64,000 bases of DNA from contig CP136063.1 of the NCBI GenBank assembly GCA_032622095.1, positions 269,631,426 to 269,695,425 on the forward strand, written 5' to 3'. This DNA comes from Siphonodentalium dalli. Its lineage: Eukaryota; Mollusca; Scaphopoda; Gadilida; Siphonodentaliidae. How positions within the stretch are numbered: the stretch's first letter is position 1; each line of letters opens with the position of its first letter. A program made the translations under genes and the position numbers. The notes under the pieces were generated by a model. That model was not told the origin of the DNA. It saw nothing but the letters and a program-made list of their open reading frames with translations, and made no database searches. Shown here in pieces: positions 1-15,222 of the stretch.

Positions 1-817
1 ATCCCTTATCAGAACATTATAGCCAGATCACAGACAGAATGATGACTGTGCTTAAAATAAAATATAATAATTCACATACAAACTCTCTTTCTACACACAA
101 CAGTGTCCTGTGTGCTCTGTATATCTCTGGGATGAAAGTATTAAGTTACTTCAACAATATAACCAAGAATGAAAGAGATAATTCGTAACCATAATCATGA
201 CAATAACTCCAGTATAAAAGATAGCACATGTCAATAATATCAAAATGATCAACTGATACAGGTGAGATGTATATCAACATACACCTGAATATAAAACATG
301 AACACGATTGGATACGACAGAGCAATGAAAAGTCATGCGGTTTCACAGGAGAGGGTGAATTAATACTGACCAATTGACTAAACATTGGCTTCAAATAACA
401 TAGCACATCATCACATCATCACCTGTAACATTTAGCCTGAGACAGTGTGAATAATTGGCCATGCTTAGAAGCAAGACATAACTCATTTGACACATACCCT
501 AAACAAATGAAGTTCCATACAACAGATGGTCATGCAATGATAGCCTGGCCTATTGAAGTTGACATTTTATTAACATGGATTATCACATCCTCTGGTAACT
601 GAGATGCAATGATTTTATGATTGTTTTAAAAACAGAACATGATCTATTAATATATAAGAAAATTCAATGAGTGTTTTATAAAGTTTTCATTAATATACCT
701 GGTTTAAAGTCAAAGGGTTAATTTAATACTTTCTGTTCAGTTGAAACAGTACACTACAGCATTGGGTCATATGTGTTTTTGTTAATTTGAGCAAGGAGTT
801 CAATATAATTTATATAA
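1..817. other. AT-rich flank, no gene seen
   Basis: Single-copy-looking AT-rich sequence. Reading frames are short and without recognisable motifs. It abuts the satellite array, whose first monomer begins around position 818-833. Confidence 0.6.
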
Positions 818-2668
818 ATATATATTAACAAAGTGGCCACTCTAAGGTGGCGAATTCTATCGCTGAATATTGTCTTCATAATATTAACCTAATTAACTTA
901 AGATGCCAATATGGTCATCATGAGTAGCAAAATACTACTAGTACGAAAATTACGCATACCTTGGATGCTCTTGTGTTTGAATAAATATTAACTAAGTGGT
1001 CACTCTAAGAAGGCGAATTCTATCGCTTAATATTGTCTTCATAATATTAACCTAATTAACTTCAGATGCCAATATGGTCATCCTGAGTAGCAAAATACTA
1101 CTAATACAAAAATTACGCATATCTTGGGTGCTCTTACTCTTGTGTTTGAATATATTAACTTAGTGGTCACTCTAAGGTAGCGAATTCTATCACTTAATAT
1201 GGTCTTCATAACACTAACCTAATTAACTTAACATGCCAATATGGTTATCGTGAGTAGCAAAATACTACTAGTACGAAAATTACGTATACCTTGGTTGCTT
1301 TTGTGTTTGAATATATATTAACTAAGTGGTCACTCTAAGGTGGCGAATTCTATCGCTTAATATAGTATTCATAATATTAACTTAATTAACTGAATATGCC
1401 AATACGGTCATCCTGAGTAGCAAAATACTACTAATACGAAAATTACGCATACCTTGGCTGCTCTTACTCTTGTGGTTGACTATATATTAATTTAGTGGTC
1501 ACCCTAAGGTGGCGAATTATCTCGCTTAATGTGGTCTTCATGATATTAACCTAATTAACTTAACATGCCAATATGGCCATCCTGAGTAGAAAATTACTAC
1601 TAGTACGAAAATTACGCATACTTTGGTGCACTTACTCTTGTGCTTGAATATATATTAATTTAGTGGTCACTCTAAGGTGGCGAATTCTATAATTAATATG
1701 GTTTTCATGATATTAACCTAATTAAATGAACATGCCAATATGGTCATCCTGAGTAGCAAAATACTACTAGTTCGAAAATTACGCATACCTTGGGTGCTCT
1801 TACTCTTGTGTTTGAATATATATTAACTTAGTGGTCACTCTATGGTGGCGAATTCTATCATTAGTATGGTTTTCATGATATTAACCTAATTAAATTAACA
1901 TGCCAATATGGTCATCCTGTGTGGCAAAATACTACCAGTACAAAAATTTCGAATAGCTTGTAACATGCCAATTGATATGGTCATCCTGAATAGCAACATA
2001 CTACTAGTACGAAAATTTCGCACGCCTTGGGTGCTCTTACTCTTGTGTTTGAATATATATTAACTTAGTGGTCACTCTAAGGTGGCGAATTATATCGCTT
2101 ACTATTGTCTTCATGATATTAACCTAATTAACTTAACATGCCAATATGGTCATCCTGAGTTGCAAAATACTACTAGTACGAAAATTACGCATACCTTGGG
2201 TGTTCTTTCTTTTATGTTTGAACATATATTAACTTAGTGGTCACTCTAACGTAGCGAATTCTATCGCTTAATATGGTCTTCATACTCCTGTGCTTGAATA
2301 TATTTTAACTCAGTGGTCACTCTAAGGTGGCGAATGCTATCGCTTAATATAGTCTTCATGCTATTAACCTAATTAACTTAACATGCCAATATGGTCATCC
2401 TGAGTTGCAAAATACTACTAGTACGAAAATTACGTATACCTTGGGTGTTCTTTCTCTTGTGTTTGAACATATATTAACTTAGTGGTCACTCTAACGTAGC
2501 GAATTCTATCGCTTAATATGGTCTTCATAAAACTAACCTAATTAACTTAACATGCCAATATGTTCATCCTGATTAGCAAAATACTACTAGTACACGAACA
2601 TTACGCATGCCTTGGGTGCTCTTACTCTTGTGTTTGAATATATATTAACTTAGTGGTCACTCTAAGTT

Positions 2669-5600
2669 GGCGAATTCTATCGCTTAATATGTCTCTTGTG
2701 TTTGAACAAATATTAACTTAGTGGTCACTCTAAGGTGGCGACTTCTATCGCTTACCATTGTCTTCATGATATTAACCTAATTAACTTAAAATGCCAATAT
2801 GGTCATCCTGAGTAGAAAATACGACTAGAATGAAAATTACGCATACCTTGGGTGTTCTTACTCTTGTGTTTGAATATATATTAACTTAGTGGTCACTCTA
2901 AGGTAGCGAATTCTATCACTTAATATGGTCTTCATAACACTAACATAATTAACTTAACATGCCAATATGTTCATCCTGAGTAGAAAAATACTACTAGTAC
3001 GAAATTACGCATACCTTGGGTGCTCTTACTCTTGTGTTTGAATATATATTAAATAAGTGGTCACTCTAAGGTGGGGAAATCTATCGTTTAATATTGTCTT
3101 CATAATATTAACCTAATTAACTTAGATGCCAATATGGTCATCTTGAGTAGCAAAATACTACTAGTACGAAAATTACGCATACCTTGGATGCTTTTGTGTT
3201 TGAATATATACTAACTAAGTGGTCACTCGAAGGTGCGAATTCTATCGCTGAATATGGTCATCATAATATTAACTTAATTAACTGAATATGCCAATACGGT
3301 CATCCTGAGTAGCAAAATACTACTAATACGAAAATTACGCATACCTTGGCTGCTCTTACTCTTGTGTTTGAATATATATTAACTTAGTGGTCACCCTAAG
3401 GTGGCGAATTATCTCGCTTAATGTGGTTTTCATGATATTTACCTAATTAACTTAACATGCCAATATGGTCATCCTTAGTAGCAAAACACTACTAGTACGA
3501 AAATTACGGATACATTGGGAGCTCTTACTCTTGTGTTTGAATATATATTAACTTAGTGGTCACTATAAGGTGGCGAATTCTATCATTAATATGGTTTTCA
3601 TGATATTAACCTAGTTAAATTAACATGCCAATATGGTCATCCTGTGTGGCAAAATACTACCAGTACAAAAATTACGAATACCTTGGGTGCTCTTACTCTT
3701 GTATTTGAATATATATTAACTTAGTGGTCACTCTAAGGTGGCGAATTATCTCGCTCAATGTGGTCTTCATGACATTAACCTAATTAATTTAACATGCCAA
3801 TTGATATGGTCATCCTGAGTAGCAACATACTACTAGTACGAAAATTACGCATGCTTTGGGTGCTCTTACTCTTGTGTTTGAATATATATTAACTTAGTGG
3901 TCACTCTAAGGTGGCGAATTATATCGCTTACTATTGTCTTCATGATATTAACCTAATTAACCTAACATGCCAATATGGTATTCCTGAGATGCAAAATACT
4001 ACTAGTACGAAATTACGCATACCTTGGGTGTTCTTTCTTTTATGTTTGAACATATATTAACATAGTGGTCACTCTAACGTAGCGAATTCTATCGCTTAAT
4101 ATGGTCTTCATAAAACTAACTTAATTAACTTAACATGCCAATATGTTCATCCTGATTAGCAAAATACTACTAGTACGAACATTACGCATGCCTTGGGTGC
4201 TCTTACTCTTGTGTTTGAATATATATTAACTTAGTGGTCACTCTAAGTTGGCGAATTCTATCGCTTAATATGTCTCTTGTGTTTGAATATATATTAACTT
4301 AGTGGTCACTCTAAGGTGGCGACTTCTATCGCTTACCATTGTCTTCATGATATTAACCTAATTAACTTAAAATGCCAATATGGTCATCCTGAGTAGAAAA
4401 TACGACTAGAATGAAAATTACGCATACCTTGGGTGTTCTTACTCTTGTGTTTGAATATATATTAACTTAGTGGTCACTCTAAGGTAGCGAATTCTATCAC
4501 TTAATATGGTCTTCATAACACTAACATAATTAACTTAACATGCCAATATGTTCATCCTAATTAGCAAAATACTACTAGTACGAACATTACGCATACCTTG
4601 GGTGCTCTTACTCTTGTGTTTGAATATATATTAAATAAGTGGTCACTCTAAGGTGGGGAAATCTATCGTTTAATATTGTCTTCATAATATTAACCTAATT
4701 AACTTAAGATGCCAATATGGTCATCATGAGTAGCAAAATACTACTAGTACGAAAATTACGCATACCTTGGATGCTTTTGTGTTTGAATATATACTAACTA
4801 AGTGGTCACTCGAAGGGGCGAATTCTATCGCTGAATATGGTCATCATAATATTAACTTAATTAACTGAATATGCCAATACGGTCATCCTGAGTAGCAAAA
4901 TACTACTAATACGAAAATTACGCATACCTTGGCTGCTCTTACTCTTGTGTTTGAATATATATTAACTTAGTGGTCACCCTAAGGTGGCGAATTATCTCGC
5001 TTAATGTGGTTTTCATGATATTTACCTAATTAACTTAACATGCCAATATGGCCATCCTGAGTAGCAAAATACTATTAGTACGAAAATTACGCATACTTTG
5101 GGTGCACTTACTCTTGTGCTTGAATATATTTTAACTTAGTGGTCACTTTAATGTGGCGAATTCTATTGCTTAATATAGTCTTCATGATATTAACCTAATT
5201 AACTTAACATGCCAATATGGTCATCATGAGTAGCAAAACACTACTAGTACGAAAATTACGGATACCTTGGGAGCTCTTACTCTTGTGTTTGAATATATAT
5301 TAACTTAGTGGTCACTATAAGGTGGCGAATTATCTCGCTCAATGTGGTGTTCATGACATTAACCTAATTAATTTAACATGCCAATTGATATGGTCATCCT
5401 GAGAAGCAACATACTACTAGTACGAAAATTACGCATGCCTTGGGTGCTCTTACTCTTGTGTTTGAATATATATTAACTTAGTGGTCACTCTAAGGTGGCG
5501 AATTATATCGCTTACTATTGACTTCATGATATTAAGCTAATTAACTTAACATGCCAATATGGTCATCCTGAGTTGCAAAATACTACTAGTACGAAAATTA

Positions 5601-7290
5601 CGCATACCTTGGGTGTTCTTTCTTTTATGTTTGAACATATATTAACTTAGTGGTCACTCTAACGTAGCGAATTCTATCGCTTAATATGGTCTTCATAAAA
5701 CTAACCTAATTAACTTAACATGCCAATATGTTCATCCTGATTAGCAAAATACTACTAGTACGAACATTACGCATGCCTTGGGTGCTCTTACTCTTGTGTT
5801 TGAATATATATTAACTTAGTGGTCACTCTAAGTTGGCGAATTCTATCGCTTAATATGTCTCTTGTGTTTGAACATATATTAACTTAGTGGTCACTCTAAG
5901 GTGGCGACTTCTATCGCTTACCATTGTCTTCATGATATTAACCTAATTAACTTAAAATGCCAATATGGTCATCGTGAGTAGAAAATACGACAAGAATGAA
6001 AATTACGCATACCTTGGGTGTTCTTACTCTTGTGTTTGAATATATATTAACTCAGTGGTCACTCTAAGGTAGCGAATTCTATCACTTAATATGGTCTTCA
6101 TAACACTAACATAATTAACTTAACATGCCAATATGTTCATCCTGAGTATCAAAATACTACTAGTACGAAAATTACGCATACTTTGGGTGCACTTACTCTT
6201 GTGTTTGAATATATATTAACTTAGTGGTCACTCTAAGTTGGCGAATTCTATCGCTTAATATGTCTCTTGTGTTTGAACATATATTAACTTAGTGGTCACT
6301 CTAAGGTGGCGACTTCTATCGCTTACCATTGTCTTCATGATATTAACCTAATTAACTTAAAATGCCAATATGGTCATCCTGAGTAGAAAATACGACTAGA
6401 ATGAAAATTACGCATACCTTGGGTGTTCTTTCTTTTATGTTTGAACATATATTAACTTAGTGGTCTCTCTAACGTAGCGAATTCTATCGCTTAATATGGT
6501 CTTCATAAAACTAACCTAATTAACTTAACATGCCAATATGTTCATCCTGATTTGCAAAATACTACTAGTACGAACATTACGCATGCCTTGGGTGCTCTTA
6601 CTCTTGTGTTTGAATATATATTAACTTAGTGGTCACTCTAAGTTGGCGAATTCTATCGCTTAATATGTCTCTTGTGTTTGAACATATATTAACTTAGTGG
6701 TCACTCTAAGGTGGCGACTTCTATCGCTTACCATTGTCTTCATGATATTAACCTAATTAACTTAAAATGCCAATATGGTCATCCTGAGTAGAAAATACGA
6801 CTAGAATGAAAATTACGCATACCTTGGGTGTTCTTACTCTTGTGTTTGAATATATATTAACTTAGTGGTCACTCTAAGGTAGCGAATTCTATCACTTAAT
6901 ATGGTCTTCATAACACTAACAGAATTAACTTAACATGCCAATATGTTCATCCTGAGTATCAAAATACTACTAGTACGAAAATTACGCATACCTTGGCTGC
7001 TCTTACTCTTGTGTTTGAATATATATTAACTTAGTGATCACCCTAAGGTGGCGAATTATCTCGCTTAATGTGGTTTTCATGATATTTACCTAATTAACTT
7101 AACATGCCAATATGGCCATCCTGAGTAACAAAATAATATTAGTACGAAAATTACGCATACTTTGGGTGCACTTACTCTTGTGTTTGAATATATATTAACT
7201 TAGTGGTCACTCTGAGTTGGCGAATTCTATCGCTTAATATGTCTCTGGTGTTTGAACATATATTAACTTAGTGGTCACTCTAAGGTGGCG
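2669..7290 (+). repeat. Left-half higher-order repeat with a ~67-bp truncated monomer
   Basis: A hybrid monomer, cut from the usual 169 bp to about 67 bp, recurs here; its junction reads TTAATATGTCTCTTGTGTTT. It is followed each time by a variant unit with GCGACTTCTATCGCTTACCA. That variant lies at 2738, 4319, 5904, 6309, 6714 and 7288, giving spacings of 1581, 1585, 405, 405 and 574 bp. These equal 9, 9, 2, 2 and 3 full units plus one truncated unit. The same deletion junction also appears near 9490, 11010 and 13890, there coupled to a second deletion (ACTCTATTTTCATCCTGA). Confidence 0.85.
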
Positions 7291-8900
7291 ACTTCTATCG
7301 CTTACCATTGTCTCCATGATATTAACCTAATTAACTTAAAATGCCAATATGGTCATCCTGAGTAGAAAATACGACTAGAATGAAAATTACGCATACCTTG
7401 GGTGTTCTTTCTTTTATGTTTGAACATATATTAACTTAGTGGTCACTCTAACGTAGCGAATTCTATCGCTTAATATGGTCTTCATAAAACTAACCTAATT
7501 AACTTAACATGCCAATATGTTCATCCTGATTAGCAAAATACTACTAGTACGAACATTACGCATGCCTTGGGTGCTCTTACTCTTGTGTTTGAATATATAT
7601 TAACTTAGTGGTCACTCTAAGGTAGCGAATTCTATCACTTAATATGGTCTTCATAACACTAACATAATTAACTTAACATGCCAATATGTTCATCCTGAGT
7701 ATCAAAATACTACTAGTACGAAAATTACGCATACCTTGGCTGCTCTTACTCTTCTGTTTGAATATATATTAATTTAGTGGTCACCCTAAGGTGGCGAATT
7801 ATCTCGCTTAATGTGGTTTTCATGATATTTACCTAATTAACTTAACATGCCAATATGGCCATCCTGAGTAGCAAAATACTATTAGTACGAAAATTACGCA
7901 TACTTTGGGTGCACTTACTCTTGCGCTTGAATATATTTTAACTTAGTGGTCACTTTAATGGGGCGAATTCTATTGCTTAATATAGTCTTCATGATATTAA
8001 CCTAATTAACTTAACATGCCAATATGGTAATCCTGAGTAGCAAAACACTACTAGTACGAAAATTACGGATACCTTGGGAGCTCTTACTCTTGTGTTTGAA
8101 TATATATTAACTTAGTGTTCACTATAAGGTGGCGAATTCTATCATTAATATGGGTTTTATGATATTAACCTAGTTAAATTAACATGCCAATATGGTCATC
8201 CTGTGTGGCAAAATACTACCAGTACAAAAATTACGAATACCTTGGGTGCTCTTACTCTTGTATTTGAATATATAATAACTTAGTGGTCACTCTAAGGTGG
8301 CGAATTATCTCGCTCAATGTGGTGTTCATGACATTAACCTAATTAATTTAACATGCCAATTGATATGGTCATCCTGAGTAGCAACATACTACTAGTACGA
8401 AAATTACGCATGCCTTGGGTGCTCTTACTCTTGTGTTTGAATATATATTAACTTAGTGGTCACTCTAAGGTGGCGAATTATATCGCTTAATATGGTCTTC
8501 AAAAAATTAATCTAATTAACTTAACATGCCAATATGGTCATCCTGAGTATCAACATACTACTAGTACGTAAATTACGCATACCTTGGGTGTTCTTTCTCT
8601 TGTGTTTGAACATATATTAACTTATTGGTCACTCTAACGTAGAGAATTCTATCGCTTAATATGGTCTTCATACAATTAACCTAATTAACTTAACATGCCA
8701 ATATGTTCATCCTGAGTAGCAAAATACTACTAGTACGAAATTACGCATACCTTGGGTGCTCTTACTCTTGTGTTTGAATATATATTAACTAAGTGGTCAC
8801 TCTAAGGTTGCGAATTATATCGCTTAATATGGTCTTCATGATATTAACCTAATTAACTTAACATGCCAATATCGTCATCCTGAGTAGCAAAATACTACTA

Positions 8901-11900
8901 GTATGAAAATATTACGCATACCTTGGGTGCTCTTACTCTTGTGTTTGAATATATATTAACTAAGTGGTCACTGTAAGGTGGTGAATTCTATCGCTTAATA
9001 TTGTCTTCATAATATTAACTTAATTAACTTAAGATGCCAATATGGTCATCATGAGTAGCAAAATACTACTAGTGCGAAAATTACGCTTACCTTGGATACT
9101 CTTCTTTTTGAATATATATTAACTAAGTGGTCACTCTAAGGTGGCGAATTTTATCGCTTAATATGGTCAACATAATATTAACTTAATTAACTGAATATGC
9201 CAATTCGGTCATCCTGAGTAGCAAAATACTACTAATACAAAAATTACGCATACCTTGGCTGCTCTTACTCTTGCGTTTGGATATATATTACCTTAGTGGT
9301 CACTCTAAGGCTGCGAATTATCTCGCTTAATGTGATCTTCATGATATTAACCTAATTAACTTAACATGCCAATATGGCCATCCTGAGTAGCAAATTACTA
9401 CTAGTACGAAAATTACCCATACCTTGGGTGTTCTTTCTCTTGTGTTTGAACATATATTAACTTAGTGGTAACTCTAAGTTGACGAATTCTATCGGTTAAT
9501 ATGTCTCTTGTGTTTGAATATATATTAACTTAGTGGTCACTCTATTTTCATCCTGAATAGCAAATTACTACTAGTACCAAAATTACGCATACTTTGGGTG
9601 CACTTACTCTTGTGCTTGAATATATTTTAACTTAGTGGTCACTTTAATGTGGCGAATTCTATTGCTTAATATAGTCTTCATGATATTAACCTAATTAACT
9701 TAACATGCCAATATGGTCATCCTGAGTAGCAAAACACTACTAGTACGAAAATTACGGATACGTTGGGAGCTCTTACTCTTGTGTTTGAATATATATTAAC
9801 TTAGTGGTCACTATAAGGTGGCGAATTCTATCATTAATATGGTTTTCATGATATTATCCTAGTTAAATTAACATGCCAATATGGTCATCCTGTGTGGCAA
9901 AATACTACCAGTACAAAAATTACGAATACCTTGGGTGCTCTTACTCTTGTATTTGAATATATATTAACTTAGTGGTCACTCAAAGGTGGCGAATTATCTC
10001 GCTCAATGTGGTCTTCATGACATTAACCTAATTAATTTAACATGCCAATTGATATGGTCATCCTGAGTAGCAACATACTACTAGTACGAAAATTACGCAT
10101 GCCTTGGGTGCTCTTACTCTTGTGTTTGAATATATATTAACTTAGTGGTCACTCTAAGGTGGCGAATTATATCGCTTAATATGGTCTTCAAAAAATTAAT
10201 CTAATTAACTTAACATGCCAATATGTTCATCCTGAGTAGCAAAATACTACTAGTACGAAATTACGCATACCTTGGGTGCTCTTACTCTTGTGTTTGAATA
10301 TATATTAACTAAGTGGTCACTCTAAGGTTGCGAATTATATCGCTTAATATGGTCTTCATGATATTAACCTAATTAACTTAACATGCCAATATCGTCATCC
10401 TGAGTAGCAAAATACTACTAGTATGAAAATATTACGCATACCTTGGGTGCTCTTACTCTTGTGTTTGAATATATATTAACTAAGTGGTCACTGTAAGGTG
10501 GTGAATTCTATCGCTTAATATTGTCTTCATAATATTAACTTAATTAACTTAAGATGCCAATATGGTCATCATGAGTAGCAAAATACTACTAGTACGAAAA
10601 TTACGCTTACCTTGGATACTCTTCTTTTTGAATATATATTAACTAAGTGGTCAGTCTAAGGTGGCGAATTTTATCGCTGAATATGGTCAACATAATATTA
10701 ACTTAATTAACTGAATATGCCAATTCGGTCATCCTGAGTAGCAAAATACTACTAATACAAAAATTACGCATACCTTGGCTGCTCTTACTCTTGCGTTTGG
10801 ATATATATTACCTTAGTGGTCATCCTAAGTTGGCGAATTATCTCGCTTAATGTGATCTTCATGATATTAACCTAATTAACTTAACATGCCAATATGGCCA
10901 TCCTGAGTAGCAAATTACTACTAGTACGAAAATTACCCATACCTTGGGTGTTCTTTCTCTTGTGTTTGAACATATATTAACTTAGTGGTCACTCTAAGTT
11001 GACGAATTCTATCGCTTAATATGTCTCTTGTGTTTGAATATATATTAACTTAGTGGTCACTCTATTTTCATCCTGAGTAGCAAATTACTACTAGCACCAA
11101 AATTACGCATACTTTGGGTGCACTTACTCTTGTGCTTGAATATATTTTAACTTAGTGGTCACTTTAATGTGGCGAATTCTATTGCTTAATAAAGTCTTCA
11201 TGATATTAACCTAATTATCTTAACATGCCAATATGGTCATCCTGAGTAGCAAAACACTACTAGTACGAAAATTACGGATACCTTGGGAGCTCTTACTCTT
11301 GTGTTAGAATATATATTAACTTAGTGGTCACTATAAGGTGGCGAATTCTATCATTAATATGGTTTTCATTATATTAACCTAGTTAAATTAACATGCCAAT
11401 ATGGTCATCCTGTGTGGCAAAATACTACCAGTACAAAAATTACGAATACCTTGGGTGCTCTTACTCTTGTATTTGAATATATATTAACTTAGTGGTCACT
11501 CTAAGGTGGCGAATTATCTCGCTCAATGTGGTCTTCATGACATTAACCTAATTAATTTAACATGCCAATTGATATGGTCATCCTGAGTAGCAACATACTA
11601 CTAGTACGAAAATTACGCATGCCTTGGGTGCTCTTACTCTTGTGTTTGAATATATATTAACTTAGTGGTCACTCTAAGGTGGCGAATTATATCGCTTAAT
11701 ATGGTCTTCAAAAAATTAATCTAATTAACTTAACATGCCAATATGGTCATCCTGAGTATCAACATACTACTAGTACGAAAATTACGCATACCTTGGGTGT
11801 TCTTTCTCTTGTGTTTGAACATATATTAACTTATTGGTCACTCTAACGTAGCGAATTATATCGCTTAATATGGTCTTCATACAAATAACCTAATTAACTT

Positions 11901-14660
11901 AACATGCCAATATGTTCATCCTGAGTAGCAAAATACTACTAGTACGAAATTACGCATTCCTTGGGTGCTCTTACTCTTGTGTTTGAATATATATTAACTA
12001 AGTGGTCAATAAGGTTGCGAATTATATCGCTTAATATGGTCTTCATGATATTAACCTAATTAACTTAACATGCCAATATCGTCATCCTGAGTAGCAAAAT
12101 ACTACTAGTATGAAAATATTACGCATACCTTGGGTGCTCTTACTCTTGTGTTTGAATATATATTAACTAAGTGGTCACTGTAAGGTGGTGAATTCTATCG
12201 CTTAATATTGTCTTCATAATATTAACTTAATTAACTTAAGATGCAAATATGGTCATCATGAGTAGCAAAATACTACTAGTACGAAAATTACGCTTACCTT
12301 GGATACTCTTCTTTTTGAATATATATTAACTAAGTGGTCACTCTAAGGTGGCGAATTTTATCGCTGAATATGGTCAACATAATATTAACTTAATTAACTG
12401 AATATGCCAATTCGGTCATCCTGAGTAGCAAAATACTACTAATACAAAAATTACGCATACCTTGGCTGCTCTTACTCTTGCGTTTGGATATATATTACCT
12501 TAGTGGTCACCCTAAGGCGGCGAATTCTATCGCTTAATATAGTCTTCATGATATTAACCTAATTAACTTAACATGCCAATATGGTCATCCTGAGTAGCAA
12601 AACACTACTAGTACGAAAATTACGGATACCTTGGGAGCTCTTACTCTTGTGTTTGAATATATATTAACTTAGTGGTCACTATAAGGTGGCGAATTCTATC
12701 ATTAATATGGTTTTCATGATATTAACCTAGTTAAATTAACATGCCAATATGGTCATCCTGTGTGGCAAAATACTACCAGTACAAAAATTACGAATACCTT
12801 GGGTGCTCTTACTCTTGTATTTGAATATATATTAACTTAGTGGTCACTCTATGGTGGCGAATTATCTCGCTCAATGTGGTCTTCATGACATTAACCTAAT
12901 TAATTTAACATGCCAATTGATATGGTCATCCTGAGTAGCAACATACTACTAGTACGAAAATTACGCATGCCTTGGGTGCTCTTACTCTTGTGTTTGAATA
13001 TATATTAACTTAGTGATCACTCTAAGGTGGCGAATTATATCGCTTAATATGGTCTTCATACAATTAACCTAATTAACTTAACATGCCAATATGTTCATCC
13101 TGAGTAGCAAAATACTACTAGTACGAAATTACGCATACCTTGGGTGCTCTTACTCTTGTGTTTGAATATATATTAACTAAGTGGTCACTCTATGGTTGCG
13201 AATTATATCGCTTAATATGGTCTTCATGATATTAACCTAATTAACTTAACATGCCAATATCGTCATCCTGAGTAGCAAAATACTACTAGTATGAATGAAA
13301 ATATTACGCATACCTTGGGTGCTCTTACTCTTGTGTTTGAATATATATTAACTAAGTGGTCACTGTAAGGTGGTGAATTCTATCGCTTAATATTGTCTTC
13401 ATAGTATTAACTTAATTAACTTAAGATGCCAATATGGTCATTATGAGTAGCAAAATACTACTAGTACGAAAATTACGCTTACCTTGGATACTCTTCTTTT
13501 TGAATATATATTAACTAAGTGGTCACTCTAAGGTGGCGAATTTTATCGCTTAATATTGTCTTCATAGTATTAACTTAATTAACTTAATATGCCAATTCGG
13601 TCATCCTGAGTAGCAAAATACTACTAATACAAAAATTACGCATACCTTGGCTGCTCTTACTCTTGCGTTTGGATATATATTACCTTAGTGGTCACCCTAA
13701 GGCGGCGAATTATCTCGCTTAATGTGATCTGCATGATATTAACCTAATTAACTTAACATGCCAATATGGCCATCCTGAGTAGCAAATTACTACTAGTACG
13801 AAAATTACCCATACCTTGGGTGTTCTTTCTCTTGTGTTTGAACATATATTAACTTAGTGGTCACTCTAAGTTGACGAATTATATCGCTTAATATGTCTCT
13901 TGTGTTTGAATATATATTAACTTAGTGGTCACTCTATTTTCATCCTGAGTAGCAAAATACTATTAGTACGAAAATTACGCATACCTTGGGTGCTCTTACT
14001 CTTGTGTTTGAATATATACTAACTTAGTGGTCACTTTAAGGTGGCGAATTCTATCATTAATATGGTTTTCATGATATTAACCTAATTAAATTAACATGCC
14101 AATATGGTCATCCTGTGTGGCAAAATACTACCAGTACAAAAATTACGAATACCTTGGGTGCTCTTACTCTTGTATTTGAATATATATTAACTTAGTGGTC
14201 ACTCTAATGTGGCGAATTATCTCGCATAATGTGGCCTTCATGATCTTAACCTAATTAACTTAACATGCCAATTGATATGGTCATCCTGAGTAGCAACCTA
14301 CTACTAGTACGAAAATTACGCATACCTTGGGTGTTCTTTATCTTGTGTTTGGACATATATTAACTTAGTGGTCACTCTAACGTAGCGAATTTTATCGCTT
14401 AATATGGTCTTCATACAATTAACCTAATTAACTTAACATGCCAATATGTTCATCATGAGTAGCAAAATACTACTAGTACGAAATTACGCACACCTTGTGT
14501 GCTCTTACTCTTGTGTTTGAATATATATTAACTAAGTGGTCACTCTAAGGTTGCGAATTATATCGCTTAATATGGTCTTCATGATATTAACCTAATTAAC
14601 TTAACATGCCAATATCGTCATCCTGAGTTGCAAAATACTACTAGTATGAACATATTACGC
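8901..14660 (+). repeat. Right-half higher-order repeat, 7-10 monomer blocks
   Basis: A variant monomer with GTATGAAAATATTACGCATA followed by ACTGTAAGGTGGTGAATTCT recurs at 8901, 10421, 12108, 13289 and 14644. The fourth copy has a 4-bp ATGA duplication and the fifth a substitution. Blocks between them share most monomer variants in the same order, with some monomers gained or lost. This indicates repeated duplication of multi-monomer segments by unequal exchange. Confidence 0.85.
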
Positions 14661-15222
14661 ATACATTGGGTGCTTTTACTCTTGTGTTTGAATATATATT
14701 AACTAAGTGGTCACTGTAAGGTGGTGAATTCTTTCGCTTAATATTGTCTTCATAATATTAACTTAATTAACTTAAGATGCCAAAATACTACTAATACGAA
14801 AATTACGCATACCTTGGCTGTTCATACCAATATGGTCATCCTGAGTAGCAAAATACTACTAGTACGAAAATTACGCATACATTGGGTGTTCTTTCTCTTG
14901 TGTTTGAACATATATTAACTTAGTGGTCACTCTAACGTAGCGAATTCTATCGCCTAATATGGTCTTCATAAAATTAACATAATTAACTTAACAAGCCAAT
15001 ATTTTCATCCTGAGTAGCAAAATACTATTAGTACGAAACTTACGCATACATTGGGCGGTCTTACTCTTGTGTTTGAATATATATTAACTTAGTGGTCACT
15101 CACTATAAGATGGCGAATTCTATCATTAATATGGTTTTCATGATATTAACCTAATTAAAATAACATTCCAATATGGTCATCCTGTGCGGCAAAATACTAC
15201 CAGTACAAAAATTACGAATATT

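Larger units (their letters stand above)
818..15222 (+). repeat. Satellite array, ~169-bp monomer, ~85 copies
   Basis: Uninterrupted head-to-tail tandem array. Each monomer contains, in order, TTAACTTAGTGGTCACTCTA, GGTGGCGAATTCTATCGCTT, TAACCTAATTAACTTAACAT, GCCAATATGGTCATCCTGAG, AGTAGCAAAATACTACTAGT and CCTTGGGTGCTCTTACTCTT. Distances between diagnostic variants are near-integer multiples of 169 bp: 1520, 1687, 1181 and 1355 bp correspond to 9, 10, 7 and 8 units. Monomers differ by scattered substitutions, so this is an old array with later block duplications. No long reading frame crosses it. The AGTAG...CTACT words give a small hairpin in every unit. A centromeric or pericentromeric satellite, or the tandem core of a rolling-circle transposon, are both possible. 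I see no transposon end at either boundary. Confidence 0.95.

Noticed and set aside
818-15222. CRISPR-like array
   Set aside because: Units are continuous ~169-bp satellite monomers without distinct repeats and unique spacers, in a eukaryotic context.
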